Below are positions 10,062 through 22,363 of a DNA stretch of 64,000 bases, in pieces. Origin of the DNA: Erwinia sp. HDF1-3R (lineage in GTDB: Bacteria > Pseudomonadota > Gammaproteobacteria > Enterobacterales > Enterobacteriaceae); the NCBI RefSeq assembly GCF_039621855.1, contig NZ_CP155071.1:1054001-1118000 (forward strand), written 5' to 3'. Made by a program: the position numbers and the translations under genes. The first letter of the stretch is position 1. Every line of letters begins with the position of its first letter. Below the pieces are notes generated by a model that was given only the letters and a program-made list of their open reading frames with translations, was not told where the DNA came from and searched no databases.

Positions 10062-10856
10062 TTAAGCGTCGTGCGTCAGGATGGCAGGAATGGTGTCATC
10101 TTTACGCAGCGTCATAATTTCGCAGCCGTTTTCCGTTACCACAATGGTGTGCTCATACTGTGCTGACAGGCTGCGATCCTTGGTTTTCACCGTCCAGCCA
10201 TCTTTCATGCTGCGGATACGGTAATCACCGGCATTGACCATCGGCTCAATGGTGAAGGCCATACCTGCCTGAAGTACCACGCCGCCGTCATCCGCATCGT
10301 AGTGCAGCACCTGCGGCTCCTCGTGGAAACCTTTGCCGATGCCGTGGCCGCAATATTCGCGCACCACGGAGAAATTCTGCGCTTCGACAAATTTTTGAAT
10401 CTCACGGCCCAGGGAGCGCAGACGAATACCCGGTTTTACCATACGCAGCGCCAGGTAAAGGCTCTCCTGCGTGATGCGGCAGAGACGCTCGCCCAGAATA
10501 GTGGGCTTGCCGACGATAAACATTTTGGAGGTGTCGCCGTGATACTCATCCTTAATGACCGTCACGTCGATATTGACAATATCTCCATCCTTGAGGATTT
10601 TTTCATCGTCCGGAATGCCGTGACAAACCACTTCATTGATGGAGATACAGACGGATTTCGGAAAGCCGTGGTAGCCAAGGCAGGCCGAGATCGCCTGCTG
10701 GGAATTAACAATATGTTCGTGACACAGGCGATCCAGTTCACCGGTGCTGATACCCGGGCGGACGTGCTCTTCAATCATCTCCAGCACTTCTGCCGCCAGG
10801 CGGCCCGCCACGCGCATTTTTTCGATTTCTTCAGGGGTCTTAATTGTGATCGCCAT
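10062..10856 (-). CDS. map: Type I methionine aminopeptidase
   Basis: Removes the initiator methionine from nascent proteins; essential metalloprotease. The 264-residue product carries the five metal ligands in family context: Asp in VNIDVTVIKDEYHGDTS (two Asp), His in CGHGIGKGFHEEP, Glu in FTIEPMVN, and Glu in YEHTIVVTENG. Length and start (MAITIKTPEEIEKMRVAGRLAAEVL) equal E. coli Map. It is divergent from rpsB, across a 419-bp gap that holds the rpsB promoter and leader. Confidence 0.97.
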   Translation of the reverse strand: MAITIKTPEEIEKMRVAGRLAAEVLEMIEEHVRPGISTGELDRLCHEHIVNSQQAISACLGYHGFPKSVCISINEVVCHGIPDDEKILKDGDIVNIDVTVIKDEYHGDTSKMFIVGKPTILGERLCRITQESLYLALRMVKPGIRLRSLGREIQKFVEAQNFSVVREYCGHGIGKGFHEEPQVLHYDADDGGVVLQAGMAFTIEPMVNAGDYRIRSMKDGWTVKTKDRSLSAQYEHTIVVTENGCEIMTLRKDDTIPAILTHDA

Positions 10857-10975
10857 TAATTTTGTCCGCAGATGTCGTTATTTTCGACAATAATAAAGGA
10901 AGTGAGGCAATGTTAGCAGCCTGCCCTGGCTCTGCCAATTGCAGTTTCTGCCTGGCCATGCTGCGATAACAAATA

Positions 10976-11005
10976 TTGGCTTCAACCCGTACTTTGTGGT
11001 ATAAA
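10976..11005 (+). promoter_or_regulatory. Probable sigma-70 promoter of rpsB-tsf
   Basis: TTGGCT at 10976-10981, an 18-bp spacer, and an extended -10 (TGGTATAAA, -10 hexamer 11000-11005). This lies about 270 bp before rpsB, which leaves room for the long leader typical of this operon. Confidence 0.6.
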
Positions 11006-11012
11006 GCGCGCC

Positions 11013-12001
<989 letters not shown>

Positions 12002-12086
12002 TCAGGAACGCTCCTCAGAGCGCCCTTACTACCCTGGTTCGCGGTAATCTGAGAATCCAGGGTATAAAGATCAGATGTTAATCTGT

Positions 12087-12117
12087 AAGGGGCCAGCTTG
12101 GCCCCTTTATTTTTTTT
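12087..12117 (+). terminator. Intercistronic terminator/attenuator between rpsB and tsf
   Basis: AAGGGGCCA - GCT - TGGCCCCTT with 9 pairs (12087-12107), followed by TATTTTTTTT. It would give excess rpsB transcript over tsf, with read-through or a further promoter supplying tsf. Confidence 0.85.
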
Positions 12118-12239
12118 CGAATTCGCTTTGCCGCCTTACGGGGGGCGGGGCGGAATGTTTCTCCCGAAACCAGGCATTTGTCGCGTCAGCGCCCCCGGGC
12201 TACCGGCAGGCGAATGCTGTGCTAACCGAGGATGAGAGA

Positions 12240-13091
12240 ATGGCTGATATTACTGCTGCTCTGGTAAAAGAACTGCGCGAGCGCACTGGCGCTGGCATGA
12301 TGGATTGCAAAAAATCACTGACCGAAGCCAACGGCGACATCGAGCTGGCGATCGAGAACATGCGTAAATCTGGCGCGATCAAAGCGGCGAAAAAAGCGGG
12401 CAACGTTGCTGCTGACGGCGTGATCAAAACCAAAATCGAAGGCAACTACGGCATCATTCTGGAAGTTAACTGCCAGACTGACTTCGTTGCTAAAGATGGT
12501 GGTTTCCAGGCGTTCGCTGACAAAGTGCTGGACGCGGCTGTTGCCGGTAAAATCACTGACGTCGAAGTGCTGAAAGCACAGTTCGAAGAAGAACGCGTTG
12601 CGCTGGTGGCTAAAATCGGCGAGAACATCAACATTCGTCGCGTGGCTTCCCTGGAAGGCGACGTGCTGGGCAGCTACCTGCACGGCGCGCGCATTGGCGT
12701 TCTGATCGCGGCTAAAAATGCTGACGAAGAGCTGGTTAAGCAGCTGGCTATGCACGTTGCGGCAAGCAAGCCAGAATTTGTTAAGCCAGAAGACGTTTCT
12801 GCTGAAGTGGTTGAGAAAGAGTTCCAGGTTCAGCTGGACATCGCCATGCAGTCTGGTAAGCCAAAAGAGATCGCTGAAAAAATGGTTGAAGGCCGCATGA
12901 AGAAATTCACCGGCGAAGTTTCTCTGACCGGTCAGCCTTTCGTGATGGATCCAGCCAAAACGGTTGGTCAGCTGCTGAAAGAAAAAAATGCAGACGTGAC
13001 CAGCTTCATCCGCTTTGAAGTGGGTGAAGGTATTGAGAAAGCTGAAACTGATTTCGCAGCAGAAGTTGCTGCGATGTCCAAACAGTCTTAA
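12240..13091 (+). CDS. tsf: Translation elongation factor Ts
   Basis: Nucleotide-exchange factor for EF-Tu. The 283-residue product starts [27 protein letters not shown], with the UBA-like N-terminal domain followed by the core ([18 protein letters not shown], the EF-Tu-contacting TDFV) and the coiled-coil/C-terminal module. ATG 12240 follows GAGGATGAGAGA. Length equals the E. coli protein. Confidence 0.98.
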   Translation: MADITAALVKELRERTGAGMMDCKKSLTEANGDIELAIENMRKSGAIKAAKKAGNVAADGVIKTKIEGNYGIILEVNCQTDFVAKDGGFQAFADKVLDAAVAGKITDVEVLKAQFEEERVALVAKIGENINIRRVASLEGDVLGSYLHGARIGVLIAAKNADEELVKQLAMHVAASKPEFVKPEDVSAEVVEKEFQVQLDIAMQSGKPKEIAEKMVEGRMKKFTGEVSLTGQPFVMDPAKTVGQLLKEKNADVTSFIRFEVGEGIEKAETDFAAEVAAMSKQS

Positions 13092-13099
13092 TGCCCGAT

Positions 13100-13127
13100 A
13101 AGAACCGCCTTCCGGCGGTTCTTTTTT
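13100..13127 (+). terminator. Rho-independent terminator after tsf
   Basis: AGAACCGCC - TTCC - GGCGGTTCT with 9 perfect pairs, followed by TTTTT. It starts ten bases past the tsf stop. Confidence 0.9.
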
Positions 13128-13249
13128 GTCTGCCACCGGCAGGCGCCGCTCATTTTCAGTCTCATCCCAATAGTATTTCTCCGGTCCTGAAGGGATGATA
13201 GTGCAGATTTAACTCCCCTTATCGACGATAGCTTCCAGGAAAAAACACC

Positions 13250-13975
13250 ATGGCGACCAATGCAAAACCTGTATATCAACGTATCCTGCTGAAATTAAGC
13301 GGTGAAGCCCTGCAGGGTGCCGAAGGCTTCGGTATCGATGCAAGCGTGCTGGATCGTATGGCTCAGGAAGTCAAAGAGCTGGTAGAACTGGGCATTCAGG
13401 TAGGTGTGGTTATCGGCGGTGGTAATCTGTTCCGTGGCGCCGGACTGGCGCAGGCTGGAATGAATCGCGTTGTTGGCGACCATATGGGTATGCTGGCAAC
13501 CGTGATGAACGGTCTGGCAATGCGCGATGCGCTGCACCGTGCCTATGTGAACGCCCGCCTGATGTCCGCTATCCCCCTGAATGGCGTGTGTGATAACTAC
13601 AGCTGGGCAGAGGCCATCAGCCTGCTGCGCAATAACCGCGTGGTGATTTTCTCTGCCGGTACCGGTAACCCCTTCTTCACTACCGACTCGGCGGCCTGCC
13701 TGCGCGGTATCGAAATCGAAGCTGACGTGGTCCTGAAGGCGACGAAAGTTGATGGTGTTTACTCAGCCGATCCGGTTAAAAACCCCGACGCCACCCTGTA
13801 CGATCAGATCAGCTACGCCGACGTGCTGGAGCGCGAGCTGAAGGTCATGGATCTGGCCGCCTTTACGCTGGCCCGCGACCATAAATTACCGATCCGCGTG
13901 TTCAATATGAACAAGCCTGGCGCATTGCGCCGCGTGGTAATGGGTGAAAAAGAAGGCACCCTGATCACGCAATAA
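13250..13975 (+). CDS. pyrH: UMP kinase
   Basis: Phosphorylates UMP to UDP in pyrimidine synthesis; hexamer of the amino-acid-kinase fold, activated by GTP and inhibited by UTP. The 241 residues show KLSGEALQG (phosphate binding), [11 protein letters not shown], the [13 protein letters not shown] nucleotide loop and [12 protein letters not shown]. Same length and flanks (tsf, frr) as in E. coli. Confidence 0.98.
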   Translation: MATNAKPVYQRILLKLSGEALQGAEGFGIDASVLDRMAQEVKELVELGIQVGVVIGGGNLFRGAGLAQAGMNRVVGDHMGMLATVMNGLAMRDALHRAYVNARLMSAIPLNGVCDNYSWAEAISLLRNNRVVIFSAGTGNPFFTTDSAACLRGIEIEADVVLKATKVDGVYSADPVKNPDATLYDQISYADVLERELKVMDLAAFTLARDHKLPIRVFNMNKPGALRRVVMGEKEGTLITQ

Positions 13976-14111
13976 TATCCGTCGGCGTCGAGTTAGGGTA
14001 TATTCTGCCCCCGTAGTGCACAGTTCGCGCTACACTCAGACGTAATGACTATTTTTAAACGGGTCCTGTTGTACAGGGCCTGCCTGGTAACCAGAATCCA
14101 AGGGTTCCAAC

Positions 14112-14669
14112 GTGATTAACGAAATCAAAAAAGATGCAGAAACGCGCATGGACAAATGCGTAGAGGCATTCAAAAGCCACATCAGCAAAATCCGCACCGG
14201 CCGCGCGTCACCCAGCATTCTCGACGGCATTATGGTTGACTATTACGGCTCCTCCACGCCGCTTCGCCAGCTGGCCAGCGTCACGGTGGAAGACTCACGT
14301 ACGCTGAAGATTAACGTGTTTGACCGTTCAATCAGCAGCGCCGTTGAAAAAGCGATTATGACCTCGGATTTGGGTCTTAACCCAAGCTCCGCGGGGACTG
14401 ATATCCGCGTTCCGCTTCCAGCGCTGACCGAAGAGCGTCGTAAAGACCTGATCAAAGTGGTTCGTGGTGAAGCTGAACAGGGCCGCGTCTCCGTACGCAA
14501 CGTCCGTCGCGATGCGAACGACAAAGTTAAAGCACTGCTGAAAGACAAAGAGATCAGTGAAGACGAAGAGCGTCGTTCACAGGATGATATTCAGAAAATG
14601 ACCGACGTCTTCATCAAGAAAGTTGATGTTGCGCTGGCAGAAAAAGAAGCGGAGCTGATGGACTTCTGA
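14112..14669 (+). CDS. frr: Ribosome recycling factor
   Basis: Splits post-termination ribosomes together with EF-G. The 185-residue product has the tRNA-like two-domain pattern: a long three-helix bundle ([22 protein letters not shown] at one end, [25 protein letters not shown] at the other) around the small beta domain ([21 protein letters not shown]). It starts with GTG, as the E. coli gene does; the context CCAACGTGATTAACG offers no better codon. Confidence 0.98.
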   Translation: MINEIKKDAETRMDKCVEAFKSHISKIRTGRASPSILDGIMVDYYGSSTPLRQLASVTVEDSRTLKINVFDRSISSAVEKAIMTSDLGLNPSSAGTDIRVPLPALTEERRKDLIKVVRGEAEQGRVSVRNVRRDANDKVKALLKDKEISEDEERRSQDDIQKMTDVFIKKVDVALAEKEAELMDF

Positions 14670-14808
14670 GTTCGTCACGCGCCGATGAGACGCCGTACAG
14701 ATTGCCGTTCTTTTGAGTGGTCAGTCTTACGGCGTTTTGCATTTATTCTCTTATCCGGCGAAGGCGGCAAGCAGGCCCATTTCGCCGTTCACTACGCAGA
14801 GCAACCTC

Positions 14809-16011
14809 ATGAAGCAATTGACCATCCTCGGCTCGACCGGCTCTATCGGCACCAGTACGCTGGCGGTCGTCCGCGCGAATCCGCATCTGTTCTCCGTTAA
14901 GGCGCTGGTCGCCGGGCGCAACGTTGAGCGCATGGCTGAGCAGTGCCAGGCCTTCAGGCCCGCCTGGGCCGCCATGTCGGATGAACAGTCGGCCAGCGCT
15001 CTGCGGCAGCGTCTGAAAGAGCTGAACGTGGCGACCGAGGTGCTGAGCGGGGAGCAGGCGGCCTGCGATCTCGCCGCGCTTGATGAGGTTGACCAGGTGA
15101 TGGCGGCCATCGTCGGGGCGGCAGGATTAATGCCCACTCTGGCCGCCATTCGCGCCGGAAAGCAGGTGCTGCTGGCCAATAAAGAGTCTCTGGTGACCTG
15201 CGGCCAGCTTTTTCTGGAGGCGGTCAGCGCCTCGAAGGCCCAGTTGCTTCCCGTCGATAGCGAGCATAACGCGATTTTTCAGAGTTTACCCGCTTCCCTC
15301 CAGCAGCAGTTAGGGTACGCTTCTCTCGAAGATAATGGCATTGATAGCATTATCCTGACGGGGTCGGGTGGCCCCTTTCGTGACGTGCCGTTGGCGACGT
15401 TAGCGCATATGACGCCGGACCAGGCCTGTGCGCATCCGAACTGGTCGATGGGGCGCAAGATCTCCGTTGACTCGGCCACCATGATGAACAAAGGTTTGGA
15501 ATATATCGAAGCCCGCTGGCTGTTTAATGCGACTGATGCCCAGATGGAAGTGATCCTGCACCCGCAGTCGGTCATTCACTCCATGGTGCGCTATCGTGAT
15601 GGCAGCGTGCTGGCTCAGCTGGGGTCCCCGGATATGCGCACGCCCATCGCTCACGTGATGGCCTGGCCGCAGCGCGTTCAGTCTGGCGCGACGCCGCTTG
15701 ATTTTACGCGAATGGGGGCAATGACCTTTGCCGAGCCGGATTACGCACGCTATCCCTGTCTGAAGCTGGCGATTGATGCCTGCGAAGCAGGGCAGGCGGC
15801 CACCACGACGCTGAACGCCGCGAATGAAATTGCCGTAGCGGCATTTCTCGCCGGGCAGATCCGCTTTACCGATATTGCAGCGCTGAACACGACCGTACTG
15901 GAGACGCTCTCCTTTGCTGAGCCAGAGAGCGTTGAGGCGGTGCTGGAGATTGACCGGCAGGCACGGGCAGCCGCATCGGCCAGCCTGGCTCGCTACGCGG
16001 TCGGTCGTTAA
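14809..16011 (+). CDS. dxr: 1-deoxy-D-xylulose-5-phosphate reductoisomerase
   Basis: Second step of the MEP isoprenoid pathway: DXP to MEP with NADPH and a divalent metal. Of 400 residues, [14 protein letters not shown] (about 7-20) is the NADPH-binding loop, LLANKESLV and [10 protein letters not shown] (Asp, Glu) are the metal site, and [23 protein letters not shown] is the substrate lid and third metal ligand. ATG 14809 gives the family start [11 protein letters not shown]; an upstream in-frame start at 14713 would add 32 unrelated residues. Confidence 0.97.
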   Translation: MKQLTILGSTGSIGTSTLAVVRANPHLFSVKALVAGRNVERMAEQCQAFRPAWAAMSDEQSASALRQRLKELNVATEVLSGEQAACDLAALDEVDQVMAAIVGAAGLMPTLAAIRAGKQVLLANKESLVTCGQLFLEAVSASKAQLLPVDSEHNAIFQSLPASLQQQLGYASLEDNGIDSIILTGSGGPFRDVPLATLAHMTPDQACAHPNWSMGRKISVDSATMMNKGLEYIEARWLFNATDAQMEVILHPQSVIHSMVRYRDGSVLAQLGSPDMRTPIAHVMAWPQRVQSGATPLDFTRMGAMTFAEPDYARYPCLKLAIDACEAGQAATTTLNAANEIAVAAFLAGQIRFTDIAALNTTVLETLSFAEPESVEAVLEIDRQARAAASASLARYAVGR

Positions 16012-16104
16012 TTCGCGGGCATGCTCCTGCCGCTATTTGTGGGGCGGGGGCGGAGATGGTATAGTCTTGGCCCGCTAATTAAAATCTGCGTTGCGGTAAA
16101 GCAG

Positions 16105-16127
16105 GCCGTGTAAGACACGGCTTTTTT
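16105..16127 (+). terminator. Rho-independent terminator between dxr and uppS
   Basis: GCCGTGT - AAG - ACACGGC, 7 perfect pairs, then TTTTTT at 16122-16127. It implies that uppS-cdsA-rseP onward also use a promoter downstream or rely on read-through. Confidence 0.75.
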
Positions 16128-16192
16128 GCGTCGGGCGGGTAAGATATTTCAGAAGCCACATGATTTCTGAGTAAAGGAAATAATTACGCGTT

Positions 16193-16945
16193 ATGTCGTC
16201 CGAAAATCGAATAAACAGCGATGAACTGCTGGGGGAGAACCCCCGTCACGTGGCCATCATAATGGATGGCAATGGTCGCTGGGCTAAGAACCAGGGAAAA
16301 CTGCGCATTTCGGGCCACAAAGCTGGCGTAAAATCCGTGCGTCGTGCCGTGAGTTTTGCCGTCAGCAGCAAGCTTAAAGCGCTTACGCTCTATGCATTCA
16401 GCAGTGAAAACTGGAACCGTCCACCGCAGGAAGTCATGGCGCTGATGGAGCTGTTTGTCTGGGCGCTGGACAGCGAAGTCAAAAGCCTGCATAAGCATAA
16501 CGTCCGCCTGCGGATCATTGGTGACATCGGCCGGTTTAATGGCCGTCTGCAGGAGCGAATTCGCCGTGCAGAGGAACTTACTCAACAAAATGATGGACTC
16601 ACTCTCAACATTGCCGCGAATTATGGTGGCCGTTGGGATATTATTCAGGGCGTCAGAAAAATCGCTGAGCAGGTGCAGGAAGGTCTGATTCGTCCAGACC
16701 AGATTGAGGAAGAAACCCTTAGCCCTCATCTTTGCCTTAACGAGCTGGTGCCGGTGGATTTAGTAATAAGGACAGGTGGAGAGCATCGGATTAGTAACTT
16801 TTTGCTGTGGCAGGTCGCCTACGCAGAGTTCTTTTTTACCGACGTCCTCTGGCCTGATTTTGATGAACAAGTTTTTGAAGGTGCACTGAATGCTTTTGCA
16901 CAACGAGAGCGTCGCTTCGGCGGCGCAGCACCCGGCGGCGCCTGA
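16193..16945 (+). CDS. uppS: Undecaprenyl diphosphate synthase
   Basis: Cis-prenyltransferase that adds eight isopentenyl units to farnesyl diphosphate to make the C55 carrier lipid for peptidoglycan, LPS and O-antigen. The 250 residues carry the catalytic Asp25 in IIMDGNGRWA, the SSENWNRP flexible loop, and the C-terminal RTGGEHRISNFLLWQ plus ELFVWALDSEVKSLH signatures. The pathway link with dxr upstream is direct. Confidence 0.97.
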   Translation: MSSENRINSDELLGENPRHVAIIMDGNGRWAKNQGKLRISGHKAGVKSVRRAVSFAVSSKLKALTLYAFSSENWNRPPQEVMALMELFVWALDSEVKSLHKHNVRLRIIGDIGRFNGRLQERIRRAEELTQQNDGLTLNIAANYGGRWDIIQGVRKIAEQVQEGLIRPDQIEEETLSPHLCLNELVPVDLVIRTGGEHRISNFLLWQVAYAEFFFTDVLWPDFDEQVFEGALNAFAQRERRFGGAAPGGA

Positions 16946-16963
16946 GCGCACTGGGGGTAATCT

Positions 16964-17821
16964 TTGCTGAAGTCTCGCCTGATTACCGCGTTTATACTTA
17001 TCCCAATTGTCATCGCCGCACTCTTTTTGCTGCCGCCACTGGGATTTGCGCTCATCACCCTGGTGGTATGTATGCTGGCCGCCTGGGAGTGGGGACAGTT
17101 CGCAGGCTTTGCCTCACGTTCCCAGCGCATCTGGCTGGCCGTGCTGTGCGGCTTGCTTCTCGCCTTCATGATGTTCACCCTTCCTGCCTATCAGCACTCT
17201 GTTCACCTTCCTCAGATTGCCGTTTCGCTATGGGCGGCGATGGTCTGGTGGGTGGTGGCGCTGGTGATGGTACTCCTGTACCCCGGCTCCGCCTCATTCT
17301 GGCGAACTTCCCGCCCGCTGCGCCTGCTGTTCGGGCTGCTGACCATCGTCCCGTTCTTTTGGGGCATGCTGACGCTACGCCAGTATCACTACGATGCCGA
17401 CCATTTTGCGGGCGCCTGGTGGCTGCTGTATGTGATGCTGCTGGTCTGGGGAGCGGACTCCGGTGCCTATATGTTTGGCCGCCTGTTTGGCCGGCATAAG
17501 CTGGCGCCAAAGGTCTCCCCGGGTAAAACCTGGGAAGGCTTCCTGGGGGGGCTGGTGACGTCGCTGGTTATCGCCTGGCTATTCCGCCTGTGGACGCCGC
17601 TTAACGTACCGATCGTCACGCTGCTGAGCTGTACGGTGGTCGCCGCGCTGGCCTCGGTGCTGGGCGACCTGACAGAAAGCATGTTTAAGCGCGAAGCGGG
17701 CATTAAGGACAGTGGGAATCTGATCCCAGGCCACGGCGGCATCCTTGATCGTATTGACAGCCTCACGGCTGCCGTTCCGGTGTTCGCCTGCCTGCTGCTA
17801 CTGGTCTTCGGGACCCTATAG
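16964..17821 (+). CDS. cdsA: Phosphatidate cytidylyltransferase
   Basis: Inner-membrane enzyme making CDP-diacylglycerol from phosphatidic acid and CTP, the entry to all membrane phospholipids. The 285-residue product has about eight hydrophobic segments and the C-terminal family signature [21 protein letters not shown] with DRIDSL. It starts with TTG, as E. coli cdsA does; GGGGGTAA precedes it and the start [10 protein letters not shown] aligns with the family. It is 18 bp after uppS. Confidence 0.97.
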   Translation: MLKSRLITAFILIPIVIAALFLLPPLGFALITLVVCMLAAWEWGQFAGFASRSQRIWLAVLCGLLLAFMMFTLPAYQHSVHLPQIAVSLWAAMVWWVVALVMVLLYPGSASFWRTSRPLRLLFGLLTIVPFFWGMLTLRQYHYDADHFAGAWWLLYVMLLVWGADSGAYMFGRLFGRHKLAPKVSPGKTWEGFLGGLVTSLVIAWLFRLWTPLNVPIVTLLSCTVVAALASVLGDLTESMFKREAGIKDSGNLIPGHGGILDRIDSLTAAVPVFACLLLLVFGTL

Positions 17822-17828
17822 GGACGTT

Positions 17829-19178
17829 ATGCTAAGCATTCTATGGAGTTTGGGCGCATTTATCGTCGCGCTGGGCGTGCTAATTACCGTCCATGAGTTT
17901 GGTCACTTCTGGGTGGCGCGCCGCTGTGGCGTTCAGGTTGAACGCTTCTCCATAGGTTTTGGCAAAGCCCTCTGGCGGCGCCGGGATGCGCAGGGCACCG
18001 AATACGTTCTCGCCCTGATCCCGCTCGGCGGCTATGTAAAAATGCTCGATGAGCGCATTGAAAGCGTGCCGCCCGAGCTTCGCCATCGCACCTTCAATAA
18101 CAAAACGGTTCTGCAACGCGCGGCGATTATCAGCGCGGGGCCCATCGCTAATTTCCTCTTTGCCATCTTTGCGTACTGGCTGGTTTTTATCATCGGCGTT
18201 CCCGGTGTGAAACCGGTAATTGGTGAGATAGTAAGCAATTCGCCGGTTGCTGAGGCCCAAATTACACCTGGAATGGAACTTAAAGCCGTTGACGGTATCG
18301 AAACGCCAGACTGGGATGCTGTGCGTATGGCACTGATATCTAAAATTGGCGACACGCAAATGACGTTAAGCGTGGCCCCTTTTGGCAGCACACAGATATC
18401 GGAAAAGCGGGTCGATCTGCGCAACTGGCAGTTCGAGCCAGACAGACAGGATCCGGTCACGTCACTGGGTATTCAGCCACGCGGCCCGCAGATTGAAACC
18501 GTTCTGGCTGAGGTACAGGCCAACTCGGCAGCAAGCAAGGCGGGTTTGCAAGCGGGCGACAGGATCGTTAAAGTCGATGGTCAACCGCTGGACCAGTGGC
18601 AACATTTTGCCGCGCTCATTCGGGATAATCCCGGTAAAGAGATGGCGGTAGAAGTGGAAAGACAGGGCGGTTCAGTGACGCTGACGCTGACCCCGGAAGC
18701 TAAACCGGGCAATAAAGCTCAGGGTTTTGCGGGCGTTATCCCGCGTATCGTCCCGCTTTCGGCTGAATACAAAACGGTGCGTCAGTATGGCCCGTTTGCC
18801 GCGACAGGTGAGGCCAGCGCAAAGACCTGGCAGCTAATGAAGCTGACGGTCAACATGCTGGGCAAGCTGATTGTAGGTGAAGTGAAGTTAAATAATCTCA
18901 GCGGGCCGATTTCAATCGCCCAGGGCGCTGGGATGTCGGCAGAATATGGTTTGATTTACTACCTGATGTTTCTCGCGTTGATTAGCGTTAACCTCGGTAT
19001 TATCAATCTGTTCCCTCTGCCGGTACTAGATGGTGGACATTTGTTGTTCCTGGCGATCGAAAAGATCAAAGGTGGGCCGGTGTCTGAGCGAGTTCAGGAC
19101 TTCAGCTATCGCATCGGCTCTGTATTGCTGGTGCTGTTAATGGGGCTTGCACTTTTCAATGATTTCTCGCGGTTATAG
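17829..19178 (+). CDS. rseP: Site-2 zinc metalloprotease RseP
   Basis: Inner-membrane protease that cuts RseA after DegS, releasing sigma-E, and clears signal-peptide remnants. The 449 residues have the zinc site HEFGH at 22-26 in the first membrane helix, two periplasmic PDZ domains (about 115-310; [19 protein letters not shown]), and the LDGGH motif near the C-terminal membrane segments. ATG 17829 overlaps nothing: 7 bp separate it from cdsA. It functions with DegP and BamA in this window in the same envelope stress response. Confidence 0.97.
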   Translation: MLSILWSLGAFIVALGVLITVHEFGHFWVARRCGVQVERFSIGFGKALWRRRDAQGTEYVLALIPLGGYVKMLDERIESVPPELRHRTFNNKTVLQRAAIISAGPIANFLFAIFAYWLVFIIGVPGVKPVIGEIVSNSPVAEAQITPGMELKAVDGIETPDWDAVRMALISKIGDTQMTLSVAPFGSTQISEKRVDLRNWQFEPDRQDPVTSLGIQPRGPQIETVLAEVQANSAASKAGLQAGDRIVKVDGQPLDQWQHFAALIRDNPGKEMAVEVERQGGSVTLTLTPEAKPGNKAQGFAGVIPRIVPLSAEYKTVRQYGPFAATGEASAKTWQLMKLTVNMLGKLIVGEVKLNNLSGPISIAQGAGMSAEYGLIYYLMFLALISVNLGIINLFPLPVLDGGHLLFLAIEKIKGGPVSERVQDFSYRIGSVLLVLLMGLALFNDFSRL

Positions 19179-19341
19179 GCGTTCAGAAATAAGCGAGCGA
19201 AGGCCAGAAAAGACGAAACCCGGTGCAAAAGCGCGGTCAGCCAGACGCGCATGTTGAGCAAGGTTTCAAAGCAGGATGGCCGATGTGTAGCAATTTCTCC
19301 TCTAAGCGACGGGAACCAGTTAGGAAGAATGCATAACAACG

Positions 19342-21747
19342 ATGGCGATGAAAAAGTTGCTCATAGCGTCGCTGCTGTTTAGCAGCGCCACCGTATACGC
19401 GGCAGACGGCTTCGTGGTGAAGGATATTCATTTCGAAGGCCTGCAGCGAGTCGCCGTCGGGGCGGCATTGCTCAGTATGCCTGTCCGCGTGGGAGACACC
19501 GTCTCCGATGATGATATCAGTAGCACTATTCGTGCCCTTTTTGCGACCGGGAACTTCGAGGATGTTCAGGTTCTGCGCGACGGCAATACGCTGATCGTTC
19601 AGGTTAAAGAGAGGCCAACGATTGCCAGTATCACCTTCTCCGGTAACAAAGCGGTGAAGGAAGATATGCTGAAGCAGAACCTTGAAGCCTCCGGCGTGCG
19701 GGTAGGGGAAGCCCTCGATCGCACCACCATCTCATCCATTGAGAAAGGGCTTGAGGATTTCTACTACAGCGTAGGTAAATACAGCGCTAGTGTGAAAGCC
19801 GTGGTCACGCCGCTTCCACGCAACCGCGTAGACCTGAAGCTGGTATTTACCGAAGGTGTGTCTGCCAAAATCCAACAGATCAACGTGGTCGGCAACAAAG
19901 CCTTCAGCTCGGAAGAGCTGATCTCGCGCTTTCAGCTCCGCGATGAGGTGCCATGGTGGAACGTCGTTGGCGATCGCAAATACCAGAAGCAAAAGCTGGC
20001 GGGCGACCTTGAGACCCTGCGCAGTTTTTATCTGGATCGCGGCTATGCCCGTTTCAATATCGACTCCACTCAGGTCAGCCTGACGCCGGATAAGAAAGGG
20101 ATCTACATCACCATTAACATCACCGAAGGCGACCGCTACAAGCTGTCTGGCGTGGTGGTGAATGGCAGCATGGCAGGTCACTCAGCGGAAGTAGAAGCGC
20201 TGACCCGGATCAAACCTGGCGAGCTGTACAACGGTGCTAAAGTCACCAAAATGGAAGACGACATCAAGAAGATGCTCGGTCGTTACGGCTACGCCTACCC
20301 ACGGGTGATGACGCAGCCAGAAATTAACGACGCGGATAAAACCGTTAAGCTGCACGTGAACGTCGATGCGGGCAACCGTTACTCCGTGCGCAAAGTCCGT
20401 TTTGAAGGCAACGATACCTCGAAAGATTCCGTCCTGCGCCGCGAAATGCGTCAGATGGAAGGCGCATGGCTGGGTAGCGATCTGGTTGAGCAGGGTAAAG
20501 AGCGTCTGAACCGTACCGGCTACTTTGAAACGGTCGAGACCGATACCCAGCGTGTACCGGGATCGCCCGATCAGGTCGACGTGGTATACAAGGTTAAAGA
20601 GCGCAACACCGGCACCCTGAACTTCGGCGTGGGCTACGGCACCGAGAGCGGCGTAAGCTTCCAGGTTGGCGTAACCCAGGAAAACTGGCTGGGTACCGGT
20701 AATACCGTTGGCATCAGCGGAACCAAGAACGATTACCAGACCTATGCGGAATTCTCACTGACCGATCCGTACTTTACGGTTGATGGCGTGAGCCTCGGCG
20801 GACGCGTTTTCTATAACGACTTTAAAGCTGACGATGCCGATCTGTCTGACTATACCAACAAGAGCTATGGTTTAGACGGTACGCTGGGCTTCCCGGTTAA
20901 TGAAAACAATACGCTGCGCGTCGGTCTGGGCTATGTCCATAACGACCTGTCCAATATGCAGCCGCAGATTGCGATGTTCCGCTATCTGCGCTCGGTGGGT
21001 CAGAACCCGGATCTTTCCGGTCGTGCCGACTATTCTGCCGATGACTTCACCTTCAACTATGGCTGGACGTACAACGACCTTGACCGCGGATTCTTCCCAA
21101 CGTCAGGTAACCGTACCAACCTGAACGGCAAGGTCACCATTCCGGGATCGGACAACGCCTTCTATAAGGCGACGCTGGATACGCAGCAGTACGTACCGCT
21201 GAACCAGGACCGCACCTGGGTGCTGTTAGGACGTGGACGCGTCGGCTATGCTGATGGACTGAATGGCAAAGAGATGCCGTTCTATGAAAACTTCTATGCC
21301 GGTGGTTCAAGCACCGTCCGTGGCTTCCGTTCCAACACCATTGGGCCGAAAGCGGCGTACTACAACAACAACTCGTCTACCTGCTCAGGCGCTGATGCCC
21401 TGTGTAGCTCTGATGATGCGGTGGGTGGTAACGCCATGGCAACGGCCAGCGCTGAGCTGATAACGCCTACGCCGTTCCTCAGCGAGAAGTACGCTAATTC
21501 GGTGCGTACCTCCCTGTTTGTGGACGCGGGTACGGTATGGGATACCAAGTGGGAAAACACCGCAGATACGCGTGCGGCGGGTATTCCTGACTACAGCGAT
21601 CCGGGCAATATTCGAATGTCTGCAGGTCTGGCACTTCAGTGGATGTCCCCGCTGGGACCCCTGGTGTTCTCGTACGCGCAGCCATTCAAAAAGTATGATG
21701 GAGATAAAGCCGAGCAGTTCCAGTTTAACATTGGTAAGACCTGGTAA
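19342..21747 (+). CDS. bamA: Outer membrane protein assembly factor BamA
   Basis: Central pore-forming subunit of the BAM complex that folds beta-barrels into the outer membrane. The 801 residues comprise a signal peptide ([20 protein letters not shown]), five POTRA domains (about 22-420; POTRA1 begins [15 protein letters not shown]) and a 16-strand barrel with the conserved lid motif VRGF in [10 protein letters not shown], ending FNIGKTW with terminal aromatic. The stretch [24 protein letters not shown] (extracellular loop 6 region) differs from E. coli, as expected for a surface-exposed loop. Confidence 0.98.
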   Translation: MAMKKLLIASLLFSSATVYAADGFVVKDIHFEGLQRVAVGAALLSMPVRVGDTVSDDDISSTIRALFATGNFEDVQVLRDGNTLIVQVKERPTIASITFSGNKAVKEDMLKQNLEASGVRVGEALDRTTISSIEKGLEDFYYSVGKYSASVKAVVTPLPRNRVDLKLVFTEGVSAKIQQINVVGNKAFSSEELISRFQLRDEVPWWNVVGDRKYQKQKLAGDLETLRSFYLDRGYARFNIDSTQVSLTPDKKGIYITINITEGDRYKLSGVVVNGSMAGHSAEVEALTRIKPGELYNGAKVTKMEDDIKKMLGRYGYAYPRVMTQPEINDADKTVKLHVNVDAGNRYSVRKVRFEGNDTSKDSVLRREMRQMEGAWLGSDLVEQGKERLNRTGYFETVETDTQRVPGSPDQVDVVYKVKERNTGTLNFGVGYGTESGVSFQVGVTQENWLGTGNTVGISGTKNDYQTYAEFSLTDPYFTVDGVSLGGRVFYNDFKADDADLSDYTNKSYGLDGTLGFPVNENNTLRVGLGYVHNDLSNMQPQIAMFRYLRSVGQNPDLSGRADYSADDFTFNYGWTYNDLDRGFFPTSGNRTNLNGKVTIPGSDNAFYKATLDTQQYVPLNQDRTWVLLGRGRVGYADGLNGKEMPFYENFYAGGSSTVRGFRSNTIGPKAAYYNNNSSTCSGADALCSSDDAVGGNAMATASAELITPTPFLSEKYANSVRTSLFVDAGTVWDTKWENTADTRAAGIPDYSDPGNIRMSAGLALQWMSPLGPLVFSYAQPFKKYDGDKAEQFQFNIGKTW

Positions 21748-21862
21748 TCTGGCTTGCACGGAAGCGATTAAAGTAGCGCGCTGTTCACCGGCAGCCCTCA
21801 GGGCTGCCTAAACGCGCAACACCTGTGTCGAAGACACAAACGTTGATGGTAAGGAGTTTATA

Positions 21863-22360
21863 GTGAAAAAGTTGTTGTGTGCCGCAGGCCTCTCTATCGC
21901 TCTGGCGGTTTCCGCTGGCGCCCAGGCTGCTGATAAAATCGCAGTGGTGAACGTTTCCAGCATTTTCCAACAGTTACCGGCGCGTGCGACAGTTGCGAAG
22001 CAGCTTGAAAATGAGTTTAAAGGCCGTGCAACCGAGCTACAGGGTATGGAACGCGATCTGCAAACTAAAATGCAGCGCCTCCAGCGTGACGGCTCTACCA
22101 TGAAGGCCAGCGAACGCAGCCGCATGGAAAAAGACGTTATGGCACAGCGTGAAGCCTTCTCGACTAAAGCTCAGGCTTTTGAGCAGGACAACCGCCGTCG
22201 TCAGGCTGAAGAACGTAATAAAATCCTGAGCCGTATCCAGGATGCCGTGCAGAAAGTGGCCGATAAAGAAGGCTACGACGTTGTTATTGATGCAAACGCT
22301 GTTGCTTACGCAGGTAAATCCAAAGACATCACTGGTGATGTTCTGAAACAGGTTAAATAA
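21863..22360 (+). CDS. skp: Periplasmic chaperone Skp (OmpH)
   Basis: Trimeric jellyfish-like chaperone that carries unfolded outer-membrane proteins to BamA. The 165 residues have a Sec signal peptide ending SAGAQA near residue 22, a short beta core ([16 protein letters not shown]) and long charged helical tentacles (about 45-115). It starts with GTG at 21863 after AAGGAG, as in E. coli. A GGCAGCCC/GGGCTGCC hairpin without T-run lies between bamA and skp. Confidence 0.96.
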   Translation: MKKLLCAAGLSIALAVSAGAQAADKIAVVNVSSIFQQLPARATVAKQLENEFKGRATELQGMERDLQTKMQRLQRDGSTMKASERSRMEKDVMAQREAFSTKAQAFEQDNRRRQAEERNKILSRIQDAVQKVADKEGYDVVIDANAVAYAGKSKDITGDVLKQVK

Positions 22361-22363
22361 TCA